Positions 1 to 8,041 of a stretch of 64,000 nucleotides of DNA are shown piece after piece. The notes under the pieces are model-generated. The model saw nothing but the letters and a program-made list of their open reading frames with translations. It made no database searches and was not told the origin of the DNA. The position numbers and the translations under genes are program-made. How positions within the stretch are numbered: position 1 is the stretch's first letter; each line of letters starts with the position of its first letter. The stretch is from Candidatus Ruthia sp. Cpac_8_S14 (GTDB lineage Bacteria > Pseudomonadota > Gammaproteobacteria > PS1 > Pseudothioglobaceae), in the NCBI GenBank assembly GCA_021730205.1, contig CP072533.1:310001-374000 (forward strand), given 5' to 3'.

Positions 1-327
1 ATTGCCATTGCGCTTGACGCGCGTATGAGTGAGGTATATTGGGGTATTTATCAAAACCAAGTTTTATCTAAAGAAAGTTTACAAAAGCCTAATGAGGTGG
101 ACACACTTGAAAAAGGTTTTATTGGTGTGGGTAGTGGATGGGGTGCTTATGAAAATGAACTTATTCAACAAACGGGCATTGATACTTATATTGCTGATTT
201 TTATCCAAAGGCTGAAAACCTTATAGCGCTTTACTTAACCCATGTTAACAAAAACATCAATTTTAGCAAAAAGTTAGCATTGCCAACTTATTTACGTAAT
301 AATGTTGCACATAAGTTGCTAAAATAA
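1..327 (+). CDS. tsaB: TsaB (YeaZ), C-terminal part; partial at window start
   Basis: The reading frame is open from base 1, so the 5' end lies outside the window. The visible 108 residues begin with IAIALDARMSEVYWG, which matches the conserved 'DARMxEVYWG' segment of TsaB. TsaB is the scaffold partner of TsaD in making threonylcarbamoyladenosine (t6A37) on ANN-decoding tRNAs in the cytoplasm. An in-frame ATG at 25 is inside the conserved block and is not the true start. The frame ends in TAA at 325-327. The family assignment rests on this motif and on the length of the remaining C-terminal half. Confidence 0.8.
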   Translation: MAIALDARMSEVYWGIYQNQVLSKESLQKPNEVDTLEKGFIGVGSGWGAYENELIQQTGIDTYIADFYPKAENLIALYLTHVNKNINFSKKLALPTYLRNNVAHKLLK

Positions 328-348
328 TGCGTTTTATAAGTTAAGATA

Positions 349-417
349 TTTGTATAAATATGAAAAATAATCAAGTTAGTGAAAATTATCATAATCATCC
401 CTACCTATTTATACAAA
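349..417. repeat. Perfect 12-bp inverted repeat upstream of ccmC
   Basis: TTTGTATAAATA at 349-360 recurs as its exact reverse complement TATTTATACAAA at 406-417, with 45 bp between the arms. It lies in the 125-bp gap between tsaB and ccmC, 35 bp before the ccmC start. No T-run follows, so it is not a typical intrinsic terminator. It could be an operator pair or a hairpin in the ccm leader. Only the repeat itself is seen; its role is unknown. Confidence 0.6.
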
Positions 418-452
418 GGTCTCAAGTTTAAATATATTAACAGGACTGGTCT

Positions 453-1190
453 ATGTGGAAATGGATTCAAGCGTTTGCTTCGCCTAAAAACTTTTACCAA
501 ATTAGTCAAAAAATTATTCCTTGGTTTTTATTTCCTTTTATTGTTTTAACATTGGTGGGTTTATACTGGGGATTGATTGTTGCGCCCATTGATTACCAGC
601 AAGGTGAGAGTTATCGCATTATGTTTATTCATCTACCTGCTGCATGGATGAGTATGTTTATTTATTTGGTGTTGGCGATTTCAGGCGGTATTGGTCTGAT
701 TTGGCAAATTAAATTAGCATATGTGGTTGCTAAGGTATCAGCACCCATTGGGGCGGCGTTTACCTTTCTAGCTTTGGTTACTGGTGCAGTTTGGGGCAAA
801 CCGATGTGGGGCACTTGGTGGGTGTGGGACGCACGTTTAACCTCAGAGTTAATTTTGCTGTTTTTATATTTGGCTTATATGTCACTCAACAATGCATTTG
901 ATAATCCTAAAACTGCATCTAAGGCCTCTTCAGTGTTGGCTATTGTGGGTTTGGTTAATTTGCCCATTATTCATTATTCGGTTAAGTGGTGGAATACCTT
1001 ACACCAAGGTGCGTCAGTCAGTGTCAATAAAGTAGCCATTCAAGATGCTGATATGTTGATTGCACTATTATTAATGGGCATGGCATTTAAGTTTTTATAT
1101 GGCACACTTATGTTAATGAGGGCTAGAGATGAGGTGTTGGTGACAGAGCAAAACTCTAGCTGGGTTAAAAAAATAATTATGGAGCAATAG
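453..1190 (+). CDS. ccmC: Haem exporter protein CcmC (system I cytochrome c maturation)
   Basis: CcmC is an inner-membrane protein that presents haem to CcmE in the periplasm with the CcmAB ATPase. The 245-residue product is the usual size and very hydrophobic, with about six membrane segments. The tryptophan-rich haem-binding motif WGTWWVWDARLT is at residues 119-130, flanked by the expected periplasmic histidines H60 (MFIHLP) and H174 (PIIHYS). The ATG at 453 follows a CAGGA ribosome site. ccmD starts 3 bp after its stop. The usual upstream ccmA and ccmB are not here; tsaB precedes it instead. Confidence 0.95.
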   Translation: MWKWIQAFASPKNFYQISQKIIPWFLFPFIVLTLVGLYWGLIVAPIDYQQGESYRIMFIHLPAAWMSMFIYLVLAISGGIGLIWQIKLAYVVAKVSAPIGAAFTFLALVTGAVWGKPMWGTWWVWDARLTSELILLFLYLAYMSLNNAFDNPKTASKASSVLAIVGLVNLPIIHYSVKWWNTLHQGASVSVNKVAIQDADMLIALLLMGMAFKFLYGTLMLMRARDEVLVTEQNSSWVKKIIMEQ

Positions 1191-1193
1191 ACA

Positions 1194-1364
1194 GTGACCT
1201 TAGCAGAATATTTTTCTTTTCTTCCGTATGGAAAGTATGCTTTTTATATTTGGTTTTCTTATTTGACGACCTTAATTGTGATTGCAACTTTATTTATACG
1301 CACTCGTTCTATCCATAAAAATGCAATCAAACAGTTGCACGTTAAATATTTAAGAGAGAGATGA
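1194..1364 (+). CDS. ccmD: Haem exporter protein CcmD
   Basis: This is a small 56-residue protein with a GTG start at 1194 and TGA at 1362-1364. CcmD holds holo-CcmE in the CcmABCD release complex. It has the family layout: a short N-terminal stretch (LAEYFSFLPYGKYAFYIW), one membrane segment at about residues 16-35, and a basic C-terminal tail with RTRSIHKNAIKQ. Its stop overlaps the ccmE ATG (ATGA), and it sits at the conserved place between ccmC and ccmE. The identification relies on size, topology and position, because the family has little sequence conservation. Confidence 0.85.
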   Translation: MTLAEYFSFLPYGKYAFYIWFSYLTTLIVIATLFIRTRSIHKNAIKQLHVKYLRER

Positions 1365-1789
1365 TCGTGACAAAACGACAAAATAGAATGACACTAGTTG
1401 CTTTACTGGTAATAGGTGTGAGCTTGGCAGGTTATTTAGGCTTAAAAGCCTTTAACGAAAATTTACTATACTTTTTTTCTCCTACTGATGTCACCGAAGG
1501 CAAGATCCCAAAAGGTAAAGGTTTTCGTCTAGGTGGTATGGTTGCTAAGGGCAGTGTTAAGCGTGATGGTATTAAAGTTATGTTTGACATCACTGATTAT
1601 GCCAACACTTTTCGTATTAGTTATTCGGGAATTTTGCCTGATTTATTTAAAGAGGGTCAGGGTATTATTACGACTGGTTCTTTAGTTAACGGTGTTTTCA
1701 TGGCAACTGAAGTACTTGCCAAACATGATGAAAACTATATGCCACCAGAAGTGGCTGATGCACTGGAAAAAGCCAAAAACAAACAATGA
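1361..1789 (+). CDS. ccmE: Periplasmic haem chaperone CcmE
   Basis: CcmE binds haem covalently in the periplasm and hands it to the CcmFH synthetase. The 142-residue product has an N-terminal membrane anchor (residues about 10-30) and then the OB-fold domain. Near the C-terminus is the haem-attachment motif LAKHDENYMPPEV, with the histidine at residue 122 and tyrosine at 126. The start overlaps the ccmD stop, and the stop overlaps the ccmG ATG (ATGA), so the three genes are translationally coupled. Confidence 0.95.
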   Translation: MIVTKRQNRMTLVALLVIGVSLAGYLGLKAFNENLLYFFSPTDVTEGKIPKGKGFRLGGMVAKGSVKRDGIKVMFDITDYANTFRISYSGILPDLFKEGQGIITTGSLVNGVFMATEVLAKHDENYMPPEVADALEKAKNKQ

Positions 1790-2316
1790 AAAAATTTTTA
1801 CCCTTGGTTTTATTTATTGTATTGGCTGGCTTTTTATATATAGGTCTTGGGCTTGATCCTAAAAAATTACCCTCGCCTTTAATTAGTAAAATATTTCCAA
1901 ATTTAGAAGTTGAAGACTTTAATACTGCTGAAATTTACGCCATCCAAGATAAGTTACAGGGAAAAATATCTTTGGTTAATGTTTGGGCCTCTTGGTGCGT
2001 TACTTGTAGAGTAGAACATGAAATATTAATGCAAATAGCCAAAACTGACTCATTACAAATATTAGGCATTAATTATAAAGACACCAAAAAGGATGGCAAT
2101 ATGTTCTTAACTAGATTTGGCAATCCATATGATTTGATTGTATTTGACCAATCAGGCAAGCTTGGACTTGAATTAGGTGTCTATGCAACACCTGAAACTT
2201 TTATCATCGACCAGCAAGGCATTATTCGTTTTAAGCGTATTGGTGAATTAACGCCACGGATTTGGGAAAGGCAAATTTTGCCACTCATTAGCCAGCTAAA
2301 AAATAGTGCAAGATAA
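1786..2316 (+). CDS. ccmG: Thiol:disulfide interchange protein CcmG/DsbE
   Basis: This is a membrane-anchored periplasmic thioredoxin of 176 residues that reduces apocytochrome c thiols or the CcmH relay. An N-terminal signal-anchor (about residues 4-22) is followed by a thioredoxin fold with active site WASWCVTCRVEH and the downstream cis-proline segment YATPETFIID. The canonical family motif is WCPTC, so the residue after the first cysteine is valine here. It directly follows ccmE. In the classical operon ccmF lies between them, so ccmF and ccmH must be elsewhere or lost. The 3' end carries a short tandem duplication. Confidence 0.92.
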   Translation: MKKFLPLVLFIVLAGFLYIGLGLDPKKLPSPLISKIFPNLEVEDFNTAEIYAIQDKLQGKISLVNVWASWCVTCRVEHEILMQIAKTDSLQILGINYKDTKKDGNMFLTRFGNPYDLIVFDQSGKLGLELGVYATPETFIIDQQGIIRFKRIGELTPRIWERQILPLISQLKNSAR

Positions 2317-2340
2317 AATGAAATAGTGCAAGATAAAATT
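2301..2340. repeat. Near-perfect 20-bp tandem duplication spanning the ccmG stop codon
   Basis: The unit AAATAGTGCAAGATAAAATG at 2301-2320 is followed at once by a copy at 2321-2340 that differs only in the last base. The first copy contains the ccmG stop. It looks like a recent slippage duplication in a non-selected tail. Confidence 0.85.
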
Positions 2341-2364
2341 TGGTATATTTTTTATCAAAGTCCA

Positions 2365-2392
2365 TTGACAGTGCTGATATTTAATGGATAAT
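2365..2392 (+). promoter_or_regulatory. Probable sigma-70 promoter of hupB
   Basis: A perfect -35 hexamer TTGACA (2365-2370) is separated by 16 bp from a near-consensus -10 GATAAT (2387-2392), about 75 bp before the hupB ATG. This is pattern evidence only. Confidence 0.55.
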
Positions 2393-2465
2393 TCAACTAA
2401 AGTTTAATTTAAAGCTTGATATTTTTTTAATCAAAACAAGATTTACACACAGGAGAATAAAGTCA

Positions 2466-2741
2466 ATGAATAAATCAGATTTAGTTGCAGCAATTGCACA
2501 AACTTCCAACTTAACAAAAGCAGATGCAGCTCGTGCATTGGACGCAATGACAGGCGCAATTACCTCAGCATTAGCCAGTGATGATAATGTAGCCATTACA
2601 GGTTTTGGCAGTTTTGTTGTCCGTGATCGTGCAGCACGTACTGGTCGCAATCCTCAAACGGGCGAAGCAATTCAAATTAAGGCCTCTAAAGTGCCTGCAT
2701 TTAAAGCAGGTAAATTACTTAAAGAATCAGTCAATTCTTAG
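2466..2741 (+). CDS. hupB: HU-family DNA-binding protein (HU-beta type)
   Basis: HU is a nucleoid protein that bends DNA as a dimer. The 91-residue product has the full family pattern: N-terminal dimerisation helices MNKSDLVAAIAQ, the turn GFGSF at about 48-52, and the DNA-binding arm with the signature RxGRNPQTGE (TGRNPQTGEAIQIKAS). A GGAG ribosome site lies about 12 bp before the ATG. A promoter and a terminator bracket it. hupB followed by ppiD is the E. coli order, here with two tRNA genes between them. A second HU/IHF-family protein, IhfA, is encoded at 20919. Confidence 0.93.
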   Translation: MNKSDLVAAIAQTSNLTKADAARALDAMTGAITSALASDDNVAITGFGSFVVRDRAARTGRNPQTGEAIQIKASKVPAFKAGKLLKESVNS

Positions 2742-2759
2742 AATCTTTTAAGTATAATT

Positions 2760-2796
2760 TGCCCAGCGCTTTCCACAGTACTGGGCATATTTTTTT
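2760..2796 (+). terminator. Rho-independent terminator after hupB
   Basis: A 7-bp stem TGCCCAG (2760-2766)/CTGGGCA (2781-2787) with a 14-nt loop is followed by a T-rich run (2788-2796). It ends just before tRNA-Val at 2797. Confidence 0.7.
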
Positions 2797-2872
2797 GGGC
2801 GCTTAGCTCAGTTGGTAGAGCATCGCTTTTACAAGGCGAGGGTCACAAGTTCAAATCTTGTAGCGCCCACCA
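2797..2872 (+). tRNA. tRNA-Val (anticodon TAC)
   Basis: This 76-nt cloverleaf has acceptor arm GGGCGCT/AGCGCCC with encoded ACCA, the D-arm TAGCTCAGTTGGTAGAGCA, and an anticodon loop with TAC in the context TTTACAA. The T-arm is GTTCAAATC. The 3' CCA is encoded in the DNA. tRNA-Asp follows 9 bp later, probably in the same transcript. Confidence 0.95.
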
Positions 2873-2881
2873 AAAATTTTC

Positions 2882-2958
2882 GGAGCGGTAGCTCAGCTGG
2901 TTAGAGTGTCTGCCTGTCACGCAGGACGTCGCGGGTTCGAATCCCGTCCGCTCCGCCA
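2882..2958 (+). tRNA. tRNA-Asp (anticodon GTC)
   Basis: This 77-nt cloverleaf has acceptor arm GGAGCGG/CCGCTCC, anticodon loop CTGTCAC and T-arm GTTCGAATC, ending in encoded GCCA. It closely resembles E. coli tRNA-Asp. A perfect 7-bp hairpin (CCATAAC 2956-2962/GTTATGG 2971-2977) overlaps its 3' end and may help end transcription or processing, though no T-run follows. Confidence 0.95.
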
Positions 2959-3121
2959 TAACTTTTCTTTGTTATGGCTTCCGATTTGCCTAACATCCAA
3001 ATTTTCGAAACATAACAAAACCCATGTAAGCATACAAAGGTTTTCGTTTATAATCCCCGTTTCTTATTAAATAAATGGTTTTTTTAGATTATTAATCAAT
3101 TAGTCGTTAACACACATCATT

Positions 3122-4969
3122 ATGCTAGGTTCAATTAGAAACAAAACCAAGGGCTGGTTCGCTTATTTAGTCGTTGGTTTGATTACCATTCCTTTTGCTT
3201 TATTCGGCATTAGTGAATACTTCACTGGTACTTCAAATATTATTATTGCTTCTGTTAATGGTACTGACATCTCAAAAGCAGAATTTCTTACAGAATTCAA
3301 TCCGCAAAAAAGACGCTTGCAACAAAAACTGGACAAAAAATATGACACAGAGTTTGATGCCATGTTAAAACAATCCATTCTTAATCAAATGATTGACAAA
3401 TACTTGCTTGAGCAATTATCTAGCGAATTGTTGTATGAAACAACTGTCAATGAACTTAATACTATTATTCAAGCCAATAATTTATTCAAAGAAGAGGGAC
3501 GATTTTCATTAGAAAAATATAAGCAATTATTAAGGCTTAATGGTTATACGACAACAAAATATGAGGCGATAAAGTTACAAGAATTAACCCAAACTCAAAT
3601 CAAATACAATTTATTAGATTCTGCTTTCGTAATACCAACACAACTTGTAAGATTACAAAAATTGAATGATCAGCAACGACAATTCAGTTATATTGCTATT
3701 CACGCTAATGATTACGTTAAAGAAGTTAAGGTTGATGCGCAAAGTGTCAAAGATTTTTATAATAATAAAAAGGCGTTATTTTTCGCACCAGAGCAAGTAA
3801 AAATAGAATTTGTTGAATTGTCATTAAATGAAATTTTAAAGAATATTAAAATAAGTGAGGATGAATTATTTAATTTTTATGAAGATGAGCAAGAACGCTT
3901 TACCATAGAAGAAGAAAGGCAAGTACAACATATTTTGCTTGAAGATGAACCAACTGCGCAAAAAGTTATTGCTCTATTAAACAGCGGTGGCGACTTTGCT
4001 AAACTTGCTGGGCAATACTCTCAAGACACAGGCTCTAAATCTGACGCAGGAGATTTAGGCTTTTTTACTCGTGGTGTTATGATGCCAGAATTTGAGAAAA
4101 AAGTATTTGCAATGAAGCTTGCTGAAGTTAGTGGTTTGGTTAAATCTAAGTTTGGCTATCATATTATTAAACTTAACAATATTAAGGCCAAAATACTTAA
4201 ACCGTTTGATGCAGTTAAATCTGAATTACTTGATTTATACACTCAAGCACAAGCACAAAAACTGTTTTACAGCTTAACTGAACAATTGACCAACTTGGCT
4301 TACGAGACAAGTTTAGAGAAAATTGTTGATCAAATGGATTTAAAGCTTCAGGTAAGTGATTTTTTTGATAGGAGTAATACTCAATTAAACCAAAAAATTG
4401 TTACTACTGCATTTAGTGACGTAGTTTTTAACAAGGGCGAAAACTCAGAAATCTTGGAATTATCAAAAGATAAATTAATGGTTATCCGCGCACGAGAAAA
4501 ATTAGCACAAAGACAAAAATCCTTTATTGAAGTTAAAGATGAAATTAATGTACATTTAATGACACTACTGGCTAAAACTTTTGTTGATAATCTTGCCAAG
4601 AGTATTGTTGATTTATTGACGTACAACGATAAAAACACACTCAAAAAACTAATGAATAAGAATAAACTTAAATGGCATCATGTTGATTGGGTGAAACGAG
4701 GTTCCAACAAAGTTGAGATAGCTATTATCAATAAAGTGTTTGCATTGGCCAAGCCAACTAATGGTAATTCTAGCTATGGCGTTCAAAATTTGGATGAGAA
4801 TAATGCGGTTGTAATCAAATTATCAGGCGTTAAAACGACAGACATAAAGACGATTAATGCTACTCTTGAAAGCTCTTTATTAAGTTTTGAATCAAGTGAG
4901 ATATTTGCAAATATCCTTGAAACACTTAAATCTCAAGCAAAAATTAAAGTTTTCAGTAGAAATTTATAA
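3122..4969 (+). CDS. ppiD: Periplasmic folding chaperone PpiD
   Basis: PpiD is an inner-membrane-anchored periplasmic chaperone that works next to the Sec translocon. The 615-residue product has the family N-terminus MLGSIRNKTKGWFAYLVVG and one membrane segment (about 13-33). A SurA-like N-terminal region follows, then one parvulin domain at about residues 262-355. That domain contains VQHILLEDEP, GGDFAKLAGQYSQD, GDLGFFTRGVMMPEFE and FGYHIIKLNNI. Its place after hupB is conserved. It is in the same size class as E. coli PpiD (623 residues). Confidence 0.92.
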   Translation: MLGSIRNKTKGWFAYLVVGLITIPFALFGISEYFTGTSNIIIASVNGTDISKAEFLTEFNPQKRRLQQKLDKKYDTEFDAMLKQSILNQMIDKYLLEQLSSELLYETTVNELNTIIQANNLFKEEGRFSLEKYKQLLRLNGYTTTKYEAIKLQELTQTQIKYNLLDSAFVIPTQLVRLQKLNDQQRQFSYIAIHANDYVKEVKVDAQSVKDFYNNKKALFFAPEQVKIEFVELSLNEILKNIKISEDELFNFYEDEQERFTIEEERQVQHILLEDEPTAQKVIALLNSGGDFAKLAGQYSQDTGSKSDAGDLGFFTRGVMMPEFEKKVFAMKLAEVSGLVKSKFGYHIIKLNNIKAKILKPFDAVKSELLDLYTQAQAQKLFYSLTEQLTNLAYETSLEKIVDQMDLKLQVSDFFDRSNTQLNQKIVTTAFSDVVFNKGENSEILELSKDKLMVIRAREKLAQRQKSFIEVKDEINVHLMTLLAKTFVDNLAKSIVDLLTYNDKNTLKKLMNKNKLKWHHVDWVKRGSNKVEIAIINKVFALAKPTNGNSSYGVQNLDENNAVVIKLSGVKTTDIKTINATLESSLLSFESSEIFANILETLKSQAKIKVFSRNL

Positions 4970-5180
4970 TCTAGAATTAGTTCTTACTTTAAATAAATTG
5001 TTTATTTTAAACATAATTATATTATAACATTTTTGCCATTGGTTCAAACAAATGAAGAACGTATGAGCATTTTTCACTAGCAAGAAAATATAAAGCGTGT
5101 CTTAAAATAAGTTAAAAGCCAGTATTAATAATTAAAAAATCCTTTGTTAGTCGCTATAGATTTTTAGGAATATTCAGCAG

Positions 5181-5233
5181 GCAATCAAACAAGCCCTGTA
5201 CTCTTTTTTTAAAGTCAGAGCTTGTTTGATTGC
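5181..5233. repeat. Perfect 14-bp inverted repeat between ppiD and fabI
   Basis: GCAATCAAACAAGC (5181-5194) is matched by its exact reverse complement (5220-5233), with a 25-bp spacer containing a T7 run. It lies in the 282-bp gap between convergent ppiD and fabI, 18 bp beyond the fabI stop. It may act as a terminator for one or both genes, although the T-run is in the loop rather than after the stem. The rest of the gap shows no gene. Confidence 0.6.
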
Positions 5234-5251
5234 TAATTATCTTTATTTCTA

Positions 5252-6034
5252 TTAATTTGGCCCCTTGTCATAAAAGTTATAACCAGAATCAATATAGGTT
5301 ACTTCACCAGTGATGCCTGAGGCTAAATCAGAACACAAGAATGCAGCGGTATTACCCACTTCTTCAGTAGTTACGTTGCGTTTAAGTGCAGAACTGTCTG
5401 CGGCATAATCAAGCAGTTTGCCAAAATCTTTAATACCAGATGCTGCTAAAGTTCTAATTGGCCCTGCTGAGACTGCATTAACGCGAATACCTCTTTCAGG
5501 TCCTAGAGCTGCCGCCATATAACGAACATTAGCTTCAAGTGAGGCTTTGGCTACACCCATTATGTTGTAATTTGGGATAGCACGAATACTACCTAAATAA
5601 CTAACTGTTAATAAAGCGCCATTGCCATTAAGCATGGAATAAGCAGCTTTTGCAAGTGCAGTAAAGCTGTATGAGCTAATATCATGCGCCGTGGCAAAAT
5701 TCTCACGAGTGGTTGCTTGAATATAGTTACCATCTAGTGCTTCACGCGGTGCAAAGGCGACCGAATGAACGATAATATCAAAATTATCCCAATGATTTTT
5801 TAATTCTTTAAAGGTTTTCTCAATACCCTCATCACTAGCAACGTCACATTCAATGACAATATTTGAGTGACAAACTACGGCGCATTTATCAACTCTCTTT
5901 TTGAGTTTTTCATTTTGGTAGGTGAGTGCAATTTCACAGCCCTGTTTAGCCATAGCCTTAACGATTCCCCAAGCAATAGAGCGATTTGATGCCACACCAA
6001 CAACGAGCGCTTTTTTTCCAGTTAAGAAGCCCAT
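5252..6034 (-). CDS. fabI: Enoyl-[acyl-carrier-protein] reductase (NADH) FabI
   Basis: FabI reduces the enoyl-ACP double bond in the last step of each fatty-acid elongation cycle. The 260-residue short-chain dehydrogenase has the FabI-type N-terminal nucleotide motif [11 protein letters not shown]. The catalytic residues are Y146 (SYLGS), Y156 and K163 ([10 protein letters not shown]), at the same numbers as in E. coli FabI. The segment [18 protein letters not shown] is conserved. It has a good GGAG ribosome site and a TATAAT-like element upstream. It is transcribed opposite to its neighbours. Confidence 0.96.
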   Translation of the reverse strand: MGFLTGKKALVVGVASNRSIAWGIVKAMAKQGCEIALTYQNEKLKKRVDKCAVVCHSNIVIECDVASDEGIEKTFKELKNHWDNFDIIVHSVAFAPREALDGNYIQATTRENFATAHDISSYSFTALAKAAYSMLNGNGALLTVSYLGSIRAIPNYNIMGVAKASLEANVRYMAAALGPERGIRVNAVSAGPIRTLAASGIKDFGKLLDYAADSSALKRNVTTEEVGNTAAFLCSDLASGITGEVTYIDSGYNFYDKGPN

Positions 6035-6066
6035 AAATCTCCAATTTTGTTATTAATAAAAAGTAG

Positions 6067-6072
6067 ATTATA
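6067..6072 (-). promoter_or_regulatory. Possible -10 element of fabI
   Basis: On the minus strand a perfect TATAAT hexamer lies about 32 bp before the fabI start. No convincing -35 hexamer is seen at 16-18 bp spacing, so this is only a candidate. Confidence 0.3.
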
Positions 6073-6125
6073 ACCTACACAGCACCTATAATGATTAACC
6101 GTTTCTTGCTATTATTATTTTATAA

Positions 6126-7586
6126 ATGCTGGATATTTTCTTAATCCCCATTCGAGCGCTTAGAATACGCTACATTCCTTTATTGCTGATTTATTTCTCC
6201 TATGGTAGTAGTGTTTTTACTGCCATTGCTGAGAATTTTTGGGTGAAAGAGGCGTTAGACATGTCAGCTTCTGACTTAGCCGAGCTTTCTGTATGGTTAA
6301 TCACTCCTTGGACTGTTAAGATGATTTTTGGGCAAATGGTTGATAGTATTCAAATTTTTGGCTCTAATCGCAAGTCTTATGTTTATATTGGCGCTGCTTT
6401 AATTACATTAAGTTCTGTATTAATGATTGCTGTTATTGGTGATTACGTTATTGTGCAGGATTTTTCTAAAAAGTTTATTTATATTATTGCCAGTATCATC
6501 GCTGTGGTAGGGTTTGTGATACAAGATGTAGTTGCTGACACTATGACAACAGAGGTTGTTGATAAATCCCAAGGTAAGGATGAAATTAACCAAGAACTTG
6601 CCACCATTCAGGTTTTGTCAAGACTTTCATTAGGTTTGGCTATCTTTTTAACAAGCTGGATTGGTGGTGAATTGGCTAGTGTTTTTAAAAATAATCGTGA
6701 AGTGGTGTTTATGATTTCGTTGTTTGTGCCTTTATTGTCAATCTTAGGCGTCAGTTTGGTTAAGTTAAATATAGTAGCTGTATCACCTATTAACAAGCAA
6801 GTATTGTTTGGTGGTTTGACATTTGCTGTTTTTATTGTATTGATGGGATATAGCGACGTGCCTTATTCGCAAGAAATTGTTTTTATTGTTTCTTTTGGCG
6901 TAGTGTTGTATTTTCTTCGAGGATTAATTACTGATTTGGATGTTCGTACTATTATGCACATTAAAATGGCAATGATTGTTATTTTTGTTTATCGAGCAAT
7001 GCCATCAGTAGGTGCAGGTCTTAATTGGTGGCAAATTGATGTACTTGGTTTTGATGAGGCTTTTTTTGCTAAATTATCTGCTATTGCTGGTGCTATTGCG
7101 CTTGCTGGTATGTGGTTTTCTGCTAAATTTATCATTAAAAGGAGCATTGCTGAAGTATTAATCTTTTTAACCATTATAGGTACTCTGTTATCAATGCCTA
7201 TTGTGGCGATGTATTACGATGTGCACATTTGGCTAGGTGTTGATGCGCGCACTGTGGCATTGGTTGACACAGCTATTTCCTCGCCTTTTAATTATATCTC
7301 TCAAGTGTTAATGCTAACATTAGTGGCTATTCATGCACCAGAAGGCAAAAAAGGCACTTGGTTTGCCTTAATGGCAAGTTTAATGAACATTGCACTTGCT
7401 GCTGCTGGTTTACTTACCAAATATTTAAACAAAGTTTTTGTTGTCAGTCGAGAAGTTATGACAGATGGTGTTGTAACTAGTACACAAAATTATACAGAAC
7501 TTGGTAGTTTGCTTTGGATTGTTATTGGTGTGGGATTTGTAATACCAATTGTTGTTATATTAAAGTTTAACCCAAATAAAACATGA
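6126..7586 (+). CDS. MFS/BT1-type membrane transporter, substrate unknown
   Basis: This 486-residue polytopic protein has about 12 hydrophobic segments. An early loop reads PWTVKMIFGQMVDSIQIFG followed by SNRKSYVYIG. This resembles the 'K(P)xxG...D...PIxGxRRxPY' loop of the BT1 folate/biopterin branch of the major facilitator superfamily. A general MFS transporter is equally possible and the substrate cannot be told. The ATG at 6126 has no clear ribosome site. Its stop overlaps the lspA start (ATGA), beginning an overlapping run lspA-thiO-DUF1566-recJ. Confidence 0.6.
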   Translation: MLDIFLIPIRALRIRYIPLLLIYFSYGSSVFTAIAENFWVKEALDMSASDLAELSVWLITPWTVKMIFGQMVDSIQIFGSNRKSYVYIGAALITLSSVLMIAVIGDYVIVQDFSKKFIYIIASIIAVVGFVIQDVVADTMTTEVVDKSQGKDEINQELATIQVLSRLSLGLAIFLTSWIGGELASVFKNNREVVFMISLFVPLLSILGVSLVKLNIVAVSPINKQVLFGGLTFAVFIVLMGYSDVPYSQEIVFIVSFGVVLYFLRGLITDLDVRTIMHIKMAMIVIFVYRAMPSVGAGLNWWQIDVLGFDEAFFAKLSAIAGAIALAGMWFSAKFIIKRSIAEVLIFLTIIGTLLSMPIVAMYYDVHIWLGVDARTVALVDTAISSPFNYISQVLMLTLVAIHAPEGKKGTWFALMASLMNIALAAAGLLTKYLNKVFVVSREVMTDGVVTSTQNYTELGSLLWIVIGVGFVIPIVVILKFNPNKT

Positions 7587-8041
7587 AAACAAGACGTTAT
7601 TCTTTATTAGTTGCACTACTGGTCGCGCTTGACCAACTAACAAAATTACTGGCTTATGAATATTTAGGTATTGGTTATTCGCTTGCTATTAATGAATTTT
7701 TATCATTAACTTTTGTTCATAACTACGGTGCAGCGTTTAGTTTTTTGGCTGATAGTGGCGGCTGGCAACGTTATTCTTTATCAAGTGTTTCTGCTATTGC
7801 CAGTATTATTATTAGTGTTTGGATGCTAAGAACACCTTTGAAACATAAGTTCAAACTTATCAGTTTAGCACTTATTTTATCAGGCGCACTTGGCAATATG
7901 ATTGACCGAATTACTAACGGGTTTGTTGTTGATTTTATTGATTTTCATTATGCTGGATTTAATTATCCAATTTTTAATTTTGCTGATATTTTTATCAGTA
8001 TTGGTGTGATATTATTAATCATAGTGGATTGGAAAAAATGA
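7583..8041 (+). CDS. lspA: Lipoprotein signal peptidase LspA
   Basis: LspA is the inner-membrane aspartic protease that removes signal peptides from diacylglyceryl-prolipoproteins after Lgt. The 152-residue product has four membrane segments. The two family boxes with catalytic aspartates are GALGNMIDRITNG and YPIFNFADIFI. The N-terminal motif ALDQLTKLLA is also typical. The start overlaps the upstream stop (ATGA) and the stop overlaps the thiO ATG. lgt lies at 42320 in this window. Confidence 0.95.
   Translation: MKTRRYSLLVALLVALDQLTKLLAYEYLGIGYSLAINEFLSLTFVHNYGAAFSFLADSGGWQRYSLSSVSAIASIIISVWMLRTPLKHKFKLISLALILSGALGNMIDRITNGFVVDFIDFHYAGFNYPIFNFADIFISIGVILLIIVDWKK

Noticed and set aside
2956..2977. 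Hairpin after tRNA-Asp as an intrinsic terminator
   Set aside because: The 7-bp stem is perfect but overlaps the tRNA 3' end and no T-run follows, so termination is not supported.
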